NCBI GenBank assembly: GCA_030272155.1
Contig: CP126199.1
Span: 2,542,001-2,606,000, forward strand
DNA length: 64,000 nucleotides
Direction: 5' to 3'
Source of the DNA: Tetradesmus obliquus
Lineage: Eukaryota; Chlorophyta; Chlorophyceae; Sphaeropleales; Scenedesmaceae
The notes under the pieces are model-generated. The model searched no databases, had not been told where the DNA came from, and saw only the letters and a list, made by a program, of their open reading frames with translations. This document shows positions 52,768-61,991 of the stretch, in pieces. A program made the position numbers and the translations under genes. Each line of letters starts with the position of its first letter. Positions within the stretch are counted from its first letter, which is position 1.

Positions 52768-55700
52768 TTACCACCAGCCCTTCTTGGCAGGTGCGGGTGC
52801 GGGTGCTGCTGCTGCAGGCACTGGCTCCGGCTCAGGCAGCGGTGCAGGCTCGGGTGCTGCTGCTGGCTGTTGCTGCTCCTGCTGCTTCTTGGAGCCCTTG
52901 CTGCCGCGGCGCAGGTGCTTGCTGGCGCTGCTGATCTTGTCACGCACCTGCGGTAGCAGTAGATAGCACATCAGAAGTCAGCAGCAGCCGAGCTGGAGCA
53001 ACCAAAGGATGTGGCAGCAGCCACCACACCAGCTCTTTATCATTTGGCTGCGGCGCACACGTCATGTTGCAGCACACACGTCATGTAGCACAGCACCAAC
53101 TGTAGACTTCATTGCAGCTTGCAGTCAAGGCCGGCGCTGACCTGCTGAGAACCCTAAGAACAGGCTACTGAGTAGACCAGGGCTGCTTTGCCGCGGTATA
53201 ATATTAACACAATGAGTGCGCTAGGGTGTGTGTGTGCTGGCTTGATGTGCGAGCGCACACAACTGTTGTGACTGAGTGATGACGGCCTTGCAGACAAAGC
53301 GAGCTTGACAGCCTTTGATGGAGTAATCTGTGTTGTTCACAACTGTTGTTCACAACTGTTGTCCGTCAAAGACTGTCAATCCAGCAGATGACGGCAGTAC
53401 CAAGGGGGGGGGGGGCACACATGCTACAGCAGATGCGCACCTGCTTGACGTTGATGCCACGCTGCGCACACAGGTAAACCGCGATGGTGAGCACACATAA
53501 CAACCCACGTCCCAAAAAACAAATGCCACAGCAGCTGCCCACCTGCTTTCTCACGTCAATGCCGCGCTGCGCAGCGCACAGCGCCACCGGCAGCACCATG
53601 GTCCGCACACCAAAACAAAACCCACAGCCCAAGAGTCAGATGCCACAGCAGCTGCGCACCTGCTTGACCATAAGACGAAAAACAACACACACAGCCCAGA
53701 ATAGCCCAAAAGGTGCCACAGCAGCTGCCCACCTGCTTGACGTCGATGCCGCGCTGTGCAGCATACAGCGCCAGCGCCACCGGCAGCACCGTGGTCAGCG
53801 CAAAGCGCTTCAGCCGCGTGCCGAAGCGGGGCCCAGCCAGGCGGTGCTTGCGCCACGTCTCGTACCTACACACAGCAAGCCACCAGCAGCAGCAAGTCAG
53901 TGTGAAGTATGTACTTGGGGCTGCTTGCCTACGAAGCCGGGCCCAGCCAGGCGGTGCTTGCGCCACGTCTCGTACCTACACACAGCAAGCCACCAGCAGC
54001 AGCAAGTCAGTGTGAAGTATGTACTTGGGGCTGCTTGCCTACGAAGCCGGGCCCAGCCAGGCGGTGCTTGCGCCACGTCTCGTACCTACCAGCAGTAAAG
54101 ACAACATAACACAATCAGCAGGTGCCTGCAGCTGTGATTTATAGCAGCACATGCGCCAGCTCAAGCAGGCTGCTGTGACTTTAAAAGAGAAGCGCAGCAA
54201 CACGCAACACAGTTTGTCATCTCAGCTGCAGTCTAAAAGACGTGCTGAAGCTCTAGCTGCCGCCCCCACCTGGTGCGCTTGTCCTTGCAGATGTCCTCCA
54301 GTGCCTCCTTCAGCAGCAGCGCCCTGCAGCAGACAAACGAAGCACAGCCGATTCAGCAACCACATTGGCAGTAGCAGCAGCACTGCAGCAGCAGAGTTGT
54401 AGCAGTGCACACACAGCAGCACTTCCAGACGAGCCGACACCGAAACTGGCAACTTCATCCCTTGCAGGATTGCAGCACAGTGATAACTGACAAAAACAAA
54501 CACTGCTCAACATAACACGCGGTACTGCCCTCACCTAAGGTGCAGCAGGTCGCTGTGGTCGGGGTTGAAGGCCTGCGCTGTGCCCCAGGGGTAGCGGCGC
54601 TCCGGCCAGAACACCGGCACCTCCATCTGGTTCATCTCCTCGTTGATGTCGTTGCTGGCAATGACCTGGCAGTCAAAGCGCGGTCAAAGTGTGGTCAGCA
54701 GTTGGTCAAAGTGGATTCAACATGCCCCAGCTGGGGTCAGAATAGGTGTGATTGAAATGCGTTAGCGCCGCAACCTTGAAGGGGGTGCAGTGATTGACCG
54801 CCAAAGAGCAGATAAGCCAGCATAAAAGGCTGCGCTCATACAGCACAGACTATAAAGCATGCTGCAGGTTGACCAGCAGCTGCGCACAGTGCTTGCGGGC
54901 ACAAGATATCTGGAATATGTGCAGCGGGTTCGGCTGCAGCGTAATCAACAACCGCAGCTGCTCCAGCCCCACCCAAATGCAAACAGCAGAGCTCCCTGTC
55001 CGCACTCTCTCTGCGCTCACCAGGAAGGGCGGCGTGTTGCTGCCCGCTGCGTCGCCCATGCCTGCACGCTCCAGCGTCTCCTTGTCGAAGCGGAAGGTGT
55101 TGATCTTGCCACGCACGCCGTGCACGTTGGGGTTCTGCAGCAACATGATGGGGGGTTCAGAAGCGACAGCGACAGTCAACCAGGCACAAAGCAGGATGTG
55201 GCGTAAACAGAAGATAAGGTTGATATGCTGCGTGCTGCTGCTGCTGCTGCGCACAGTAGCCTGCGTCAACATGGAAGACGCGCAGAACGCACTGCACTTG
55301 GCAGCCTGCTCACAACCACCGCCTCACCTGCAGCCTGCTGAAGACCTCCTGCTTGTAGTTCTGCGCCTCGCGGATGGTCATGGTGTCGGCTTTGGTGATG
55401 ACGGGGATGATGGGCACGGCCTTGCCCAGCTCGTACATGTACCTGGGCGCAGCAACAACAGCAAAAGCTTCAAGGCATGCTCTCACAACCACTAGAGATT
55501 GCAGCAGGCAGCAAAACAAGGTCCTACTCCGTTGCTGTGCTTGAGCCACACCAACTGGGTGCGCCACTATGCGAATCCTTGCAGCAGCTGTCACAGCTGC
55601 CTGCTGCGTTATTGTCAGCTGCAATCTGCAGCTGTGCTGAGCTGTGTGCCGCAGCTCTGAGCGCGCCACCACCACGAAACAGTGTGTCACAATGCACAGC

Positions 55701-58129
55701 ACGTGCCCTGCCCAACACCCCATATGCAAATGCGCACCTGATGTCGATGGGCCTCAGCCTGTGTGGTGGCACGCAGAACAGGCACACATCAATGCGAGGG
55801 TCCTCCACCTGCACCGCACAACGCAGCAGCAGACACAATAGCAGATGTTGGCCTTATGATTTATTTGATCTGACCAGCTCAAGCATTCTACCTTACCACA
55901 TGTATCATCCGTCAAACCCTGCCTGCAGTGCCATCGCAAGCTGGCAGAATACCTGAGTTGTGTCATGCATGCCCACTGGCCGTCGCCGCACAGGGCTTCA
56001 CCAGGTGGACACGCCAGGTCGCAGCAGTGAGAAGCACAGACCGCATGAACAAAACACGAGAATGACAGCAGTGAAGCCCCAAACAGTGCGCCGCACCTCT
56101 GTGAGGTCCTGGCTGCGGTCGCGCGCGGACTCCAGGCTGAGCCACTTCTCGTTGCAGGCGTTGATGTGGCCGTTGATCATGTTGATGTGGTTCATGATGT
56201 CCAGGTCGTCGCCGTAGCCGGGAGTGTCCTGCATTCACAGACACAGCAGCAGCAGCTTGAAGATTGATGTGGTTCATGATGTCCAGGTCGTCGCCGTAGC
56301 CGGGCGTGTCCTGCACAGCACCAACAGAAGACAGCAGCCGCAGGAGCAGCAGCAGCAGCAGGAGCTGAACATTTGGGATGTCTTGTTGTATGCAGCTCTA
56401 CAAGCAGCACGACTATGACATGCCTCACATGTGTGTCTGCCGACGGCTGCCCACCTGGATGCGGTACACCCAAAACATGGTCTCCCTCGTGCTTCCAGAT
56501 CAGATCAAACGCTGCAAGCCCCTACAAGGAACAAAGCACACCCGCCCCAGCAGACACACAGCCATGCGCCCCCACCCACCTGGATGCGGTACACCCAGAT
56601 CACCCTGTCCTCCTCGTCCTTCCAGGTCACCGTGGAGCACAGCGAGTCCGGGTCCTTCACAAACTGGTCCGCGGGCGTGTAGGTGCCGTCGTGCACCTGC
56701 GGCAGCAGCAGCATGTGGAACACCAGCCTAAGCAGCAGTTGGTTGTGCCTGAAGAGGCCCGCTGGACCCCAGCAGCTGTGTACGAACGTGAAGCTGCACC
56801 AGCTGAGCGCAGCCGGCCTGCAGTGCAGTATACACTTGAACCAGGGCCGCACTTTGGTCCATTGCTGTAAGAGCACTGCAAGCTGCGCCCGACGTGCCTC
56901 AATCAAGCTTATGCGCTGCTGCTGTTCAACTGCGTCACTGCTCCGCCGCACCTGCAGCCTCTCGCCTGGTGTGCTGAGCAGCGTCTTGACCAGCGTGGTC
57001 TTGCCCAGGCCGCTGTCACCCACAATCAGCACCTGCAGCAGCAGCAGCAGCAGCAGCAAAGGTCAGAATGGAGGACTCTCAACGAAACGGTTGCGTGATC
57101 CTGCAGCTGCTGCATCTGCTGTCTGATCTTACAATGGCTGATGCTGGCAGTGCAACTGATGGTGAAGCAGTGCTTTGCTTTCCCACATCATACATATCTG
57201 CAGCCGGCTGAATCCCCGCACCTTGATGAACTTCTTCTTCCAGATCTTGTGTGGGCGCGGCCTGCGCGGGCCCAGCAGCGCCTGCTGGTTCACGCGGCTG
57301 TCGTACATGCGGCCCGAGGCGCTGGTCATGCTGTTCAGCCGGTCTGCAGCGGCGCAATGCATGCAGGAAGCACAAAAGGGTACAGGTACAGGTGAGCTTG
57401 CACGCAGTAACTTTGCTCAGTATATGTGCCAGAGGCAGGCAGAGGCTGCGCCATGATGTCCAGGATGCAGGCGTGCACATGCGTACGTGGACGCGTGCTT
57501 CTATATGTGCAAGAGCAACAGGAGCACGGGGTGAGCATTCCACACCAGTTTCCCACACCAGTTTCGCGGCGGCAGCGGCTGTGCAGCTGCCACAAAGCAC
57601 CCCAACGGAAATCACTAGTGCTGCTGCAAGCCAGACTGCTACGAGCTGTGATGATACCAACAGCTGTGCAGGCTGTTCACCTGGGCGCCTTGAGGCCATG
57701 TCACCATTGACATAGCCGTCATAGTCGCCACCATCTGCAACGGACAACAGCGCAGCACAATGCAGCAGCAGCAGCAGCAGCAGCAGCGGCGGCGTGAGGA
57801 TGACAACAAGAATGCAGGCGCAGCTGGCATGCTGGCTCCTACGGCTGCTTGGCATGATCATTTGCAGCCTGGGTTAAGCCATCTCCGTGAAGCACTGCTG
57901 TTGCTGCTGTGCCAGCACAGACAGCTGACAGGCAACAATAGCTGCATATACACGCTGTGTCATGCCGGGTACCGCCTCAGTCAAACGCACCAGCAGCTGA
58001 CTGGCGCTTGCTGCCCATGTCCAGGGACTGCATGGGGTTGGCCCCCTCAGTCAGCACCTCAGAGGTGCGGGCGTTGCGAGATGCTGAAAAGGCTGAGGTC
58101 ATTGTGCCATACATGCTGCCAGCTGTCAT
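52768..58129 (-). CDS. SEP1: Septin GTPase with C-terminal transmembrane segment
   Basis: Filament-forming GTPase. Thirteen exons: 58129-57991, 57734-57681, 57343-57222, 57032-56952, 56696-56580, 56228-56097, 55808-55738, 55442-55328, 55134-55021, 54665-54535, 54323-54270, 53865-53733, 52947-52768; all phases join to about 480 residues. In order: a short N-terminus with MTSAFSASRNARTSEV; the polybasic membrane-binding stretch RRPRPHKIWKKKFIK; P-loop GDSGLGKTT; G3 DTPGYGDDLDIMNHIN; CLFCVPPHRLRPID; G4 PVITKADTMT; NTFRFDKET; and the septin unique element PVFWPERRYPWGTAQAF with LLHLR. A hydrophobic segment follows (FALTTVLPVALALYAA), then a Pro/Ala tail ending AKKGWW. A septin with a C-terminal membrane helix is known from Chlamydomonas. 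Start: first in-frame ATG; an upstream exon is possible. Eight exon echoes sit in its introns and 3' flank. Confidence 0.94.
53440..53680 (-). repeat. Three copies of the septin TM-exon donor end
   Basis: The parent exon ends AAQRGIDVKQ|GTGGGC at 53733. Copies read AQRGINVKQ|GTGCGC (about 53440-53480), VLPVALCAAQRGIDVRKQ|GTGGGC (about 53538-53605) and a short VKQ|GTGCGC (about 53655-53676). All keep a GT donor. Confidence 0.85.
53932..54088 (-). repeat. Two copies of the septin TM-exon acceptor end (110-bp unit)
   Basis: TAG|GTACGAGACGTGGCGCAA and the next 30 nt (YETWRKHRLAGP) occur at 53865 (true exon) and again from 53975 and 54085, spaced exactly 110 bp. The intron between the first two repeats is duplicated too and is nearly identical. 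All three acceptors are intact; only the last leads to the full exon. Confidence 0.9.
56250..56313 (-). repeat. Copy of the septin G3-exon start
   Basis: Repeats TGCAG|GACAC then PGYGDDLDIMNHIN from the exon at 56228, acceptor intact, then diverges. Inclusion would duplicate the G3 motif and break the frame soon after. Confidence 0.85.
56449..56480 (-). repeat. Copy of the septin exon 5 donor end
   Basis: WVYRIQ|GTGGGC echoes the exon end at 56580 (WVYRIQ|GTGGGT). Confidence 0.75.
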
Positions 58130-59066
58130 GCCTGCAGGAAGGCGGTTGACCCGTGGTAGGTCAAGTCAGGCAGCAGGCACAGCAGGCAGGCAGCAGGTGA
58201 GCAGCCGCTGGGCCTGGGGCATTCCAAATGTTGCTGTAAATGTGTATTCTGCGCAGCACTGTATGCTTGTACAGCATGGAAGCAGGGAGGCCTTGGCAAT
58301 ACGGCTGGCCTCTTTTTGGCGCTGCGTTCAACTGCAAATGTTCAGAAGTTGGCTCAGATACATGCAGCAAGATTGCGCTGCGTTGATCGTTTGATTGTCA
58401 CAAGATCAGTCGCTTCCATGTGCACGGCTGCGTGATGAGCTGCTTTTCAGCCAACAGCCTGGTGGTGGCCAGGAGCCCTCGCTGGCAGCTGACTGTGTTG
58501 CTTGCCTGCGTCTCCGTTGGAGTTGTTGTATGAGTACATCCACTGGAGATGTATCGCTTGACGGTCTGCGCCTGCAGAGAGCTGCTACCAACAACTAGGG
58601 TGTTGTAAAGAGACCAGAAGACACACGCACGACCTTCAAAACAATCAGACACTACTGTTGCTTCGATCGCACCTGGCGTTAAGCCCCATACGGTTGTCTG
58701 TCTTCACAAGGTACAACGTTGTCAGTTAGGCCTAACCTAATGTTCAAACTTCGCGACAGAGGGACCGCTGGATTACTCAATCACTTGCGGCTCTAAATAG
58801 CAGAACGCTTACAACTTGTTATTATGAGCCTGCTGCTGTTGATAAGTGACCACTGTATGCCATCCAATTCGTACTGGTAGGAGAAGTCCGTCTGCACTCA
58901 GTGCAGTGACTGATGGATCAAGTCGGCCACAAATGCGCCAATCATCAGGCCATACGCACCTGCTCAAGCATAGCACTGTGTACGCCACACATGTTGCCGG
59001 CGGTGAGATGCCACCACAGAGGCCACACAAAGCTACCATCGTCACCCCTCCCTGCACCACCCACAG
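58130..59066. other. Intergenic: septin 5' flank and hydrolase 3' flank
   Basis: No gene seen. TTACA at 58809-58813 gives TGTAA for the minus-strand hydrolase, about 255 nt past its stop. Confidence 0.45.
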
Positions 59067-61564
59067 TCAACCAGCAACATGCTGCAGGACATCACTGACT
59101 GTGCTCAGCAGCAGCTGAAGATCGTGTTTCCTGGACAGCCGGTGGTCCCCATCTTTCACCAGCGTCAGTGCCATGTCCCTCGCAGGAAGCTGCTCGAACA
59201 GCTGCTGCGAGGTGGCGACTGGCACAGTGTCATCCTGCACCACAGATGGGTAAAAGCATAACAACATTCAAGGTTAGCAAGCCTGCTACTTGCCTTACTG
59301 GTGACACTAGCTATCAATGCAGTTGTGTGACACGTGGTTGCTTTGTGTCCACAGCTGACCTCGAAACCCTAGTGACATTGTGCTGCTTCAATGCAGTTGC
59401 GCGCAGAGATCCAAGCCAACGCAACTTTGCATGCATCAGCATCTCAAGCGCAGACAGCAGAGCTGGCTAAGCAACAACAGCATCCTGCGCACCCACCTGC
59501 ACCCCATGCAGTATGCGCACAGGGCAGGACACCTGCAGCTGCTGCAGCTTGTCCAGCAGCAGGAAGGGCTTTGCTGCTTCAAAGAACTGCATCTTCACCA
59601 TGATCTGGCCATCATCCATGTAACTGCTTCCCAATGAGACACGGCCCTGCGCATCAAGAAGATTATGGTTTTAACAAAAAGCTCGTCCTCGTGTCCAGCT
59701 GGAGCCAGTGACAGGCCTCTTTGGGCACGTAGAGCAACACACACCGCAGTGCATTATCAGAAATGCAATGCTTGCGACATGCACTGCGCAGCCTGGTCTA
59801 TGCTGTTGCGCGACAATGCTGTCGCTGCCGTCATGACATACTGCTGCGTGCAGTGGCTGGTGATACTAAGGTTGAACGTCAGAGTGCTTTACTTTGCCAT
59901 GCACATTAACATTCACGCTACTGCACTTGGCACATGCTGCAAGACAGCACATGCAATTAAACTAGGCATCCACACCTACTCACCGTTTGCTGTGCCTGCT
60001 GCTGCTGCTCTGCGCTCAGGCCATGCCAGAACTGCTGCGTGATGTCCAGCGCTGGCGCCACCAGCACCAGGCCAGCCACCTGCTGCGGCTGCTGCACTGC
60101 CAAGTGCAGCGCTTGCCAGCCGCCAAAGCTGCTGCCTGCGGTTTGACGGCAAACACGTTACTAGCAGCTGTGTAAACACCAGCCACCTGCTGTGGCTGCT
60201 CGACTGCTAAGTGCAGTGCTTAACAGCCGCCAAAGCTGCTGCCTGCGGACGGCAAATGAGTTTGCTGACATAACAGCAACCCTCATGTTCGCTGCTGGTG
60301 TGCATAGCATGCGGCAACGGCGAGGTTGCATATCACTTGCTCGGCAGCCAGAAACAATGCAATCATTCTGTCAAAACACGTGCAGCTTTAGTTCTGCGCA
60401 GAGGCTCCACGGTATCACCTAGCATGCAACTGTCCGCGCCCTGTGCACACACCTACAAGGACGTGCCGCTTGCAGGGTGCCAGTGACATGGCCGTGACGG
60501 CGTCTTGGTACCAGTGCTGGATGTCTGTGTCTTCAAACTTGTCGGATGAGCTGCATGTGGCAGCAGCCGCAGCAGCAGCAATGCGCAGCGACACACAGAG
60601 CTTCACAGCCCGCCAGCGTATTTCACAGAGAAGCAGCACTTGCCTGTGGAGGTGCAAGTCAGGGTCCTTGGAGAGTGCTCTGCTGACGCATGTGGGCACA
60701 GGAGTATGAACACTTCTGCACATTTCAATGCAGCATCTGTTGCCTTGCCGCTGTAAGTGCCTGCTGCTGGCATCAGGCAAGCTGTGTAACAAATAAGGTA
60801 GTGCCGCTGAGCACTGTGCGCTAGCAGCGCTGTGCTGTCTTGTGCCGCTGTGGCATCCCACGCGTACAGCTGCCTGCCTTGCTGTGAAGTGCAGAAGCTG
60901 CGTAAGGCACTGCAGTTTTGTAGATGATCACGGCCGAATGTGAAGCCGTCCTTTGATGTGGGAACACACCTGCCATGCCCCCTGGCATCATAACAGAGGT
61001 AGCCAAAGCCATGCCGCTGCGCATGCTGCTCCAGCGCTCTGGCTTTGGTGCTGCATGTGCAAGTGGCGGACACCAGCTTAGGTCTTTGCAACGCCCAGGT
61101 GATGCATTTGCAAGTTGACCATTGCACTTGCACTGCATGATAGGAGCAAACACGGCAGCCTGTGCCAGCAAGCACAGCAGCCTGTCAGCAGCTCAACTGC
61201 TGTCAGTCCTGCAAGATCAAGCTGGTAGTGCTACTGGTGAACTGGTTGTTGCGATGCCGACAGTCTGAAGAAACACTTGTGCAGCCATCCAGCATACCAT
61301 GGCATTGCTGTGCAGGTCATATTGCTGCACGTTTGCAGTGAGCGCTCACCCGCTCATGTCACTGCATAGGCCATGCAAAAAGATCACATCCACGTCGTTT
61401 TGACTCCTGGGAGCTGTTACACGATAGGCGATGTGGCCTCCACCAGGCAGGTCATGCCGCAACTGCCTGGTACTGCCATTAGCTGATGTGGCAGCAGCAG
61501 AAGTTGCTGCCATCCTCAGTCTGCTGCTGCTGTTGGTGGACCTGATCAGCGCGCGATGCAGCAT
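59067..61564 (-). CDS. ABHD10: Alpha/beta-hydrolase of the ABHD10 type
   Basis: Likely mitochondrial serine hydrolase; the animal homologue is an acyl-protein thioesterase/esterase, substrate here unknown. Exons 61564-61350, 61050-60970, 60550-60453, 60135-59984, 59646-59497, 59234-59067 join in phase to 287 residues (human 306). The first about 40 residues are basic and Ser/Ala-rich (MLHRALIRSTNSSSRLRMAA), a likely mitochondrial presequence. Then HIAYRV, VIFLHGLCSDMSG (oxyanion region), GFGYLCYDARGHG, DIQHWYQDAVTAM, the nucleophile elbow VGSSFGGWQALHLAV split by an intron after VG, LVLVAPALD, CPVRILHGVQDDTVPV with the acid Asp, and LVKDGDHRLSRKHDLQ with the catalytic His. Divergent from the CYP97 gene. 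Confidence 0.87.
60181..60252 (-). repeat. Decayed copy of the hydrolase nucleophile exon
   Basis: Begins CAG|GCAGCAGCTTTGGCGGCT like the exon at 60135 (GSSFGGWQ), acceptor included. TGGCAA has become GTTAAG, which creates a TAA in the exon's frame. Inclusion would truncate the protein at the catalytic Ser. Confidence 0.85.
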
Positions 61565-61991
61565 CTGTTCAGCAAGTCTATTTCTTTTTGAGTTTCCTGC
61601 AGGTGTTTGTGAAAGAAATGTTTTATGAACAGGTCTGCTCTGAAGTCACAGCAGTGGCAGTGAACTAGGTACCGAGGTCATCAGGCAATGGTACAGTAAC
61701 TCCGCATCTCAATTCGGTTTGTTATGGTTATTCATAGCGCGAGAGAAGTACTGATTATAGGGGAACTCGTTGCCCATGTGATACACGTCGACAGTCACTT
61801 CATGACAGATCTGTCAGTCAAAGTTACTCGCGCACCTTGAGCGAAAATCTTCGCAGAGCATAGAGTAATTGTTGTCCTGGTCAATGTGCTGGGTTCTGCT
61901 GAGGCTCGCCACACACAGCTGTTCAAGAACTTGAAGTGCGAAGACAGCCACCAGGGACTTGTTTGGCTTACAAACACAGCAGCCAATCGCG
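61565..61991. promoter_or_regulatory. Shared 427-bp intergenic region of divergent hydrolase and CYP97 genes
   Basis: Between ATG 61564 (minus) and ATG 61992 (plus). No defined element was recognised. Confidence 0.5.
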
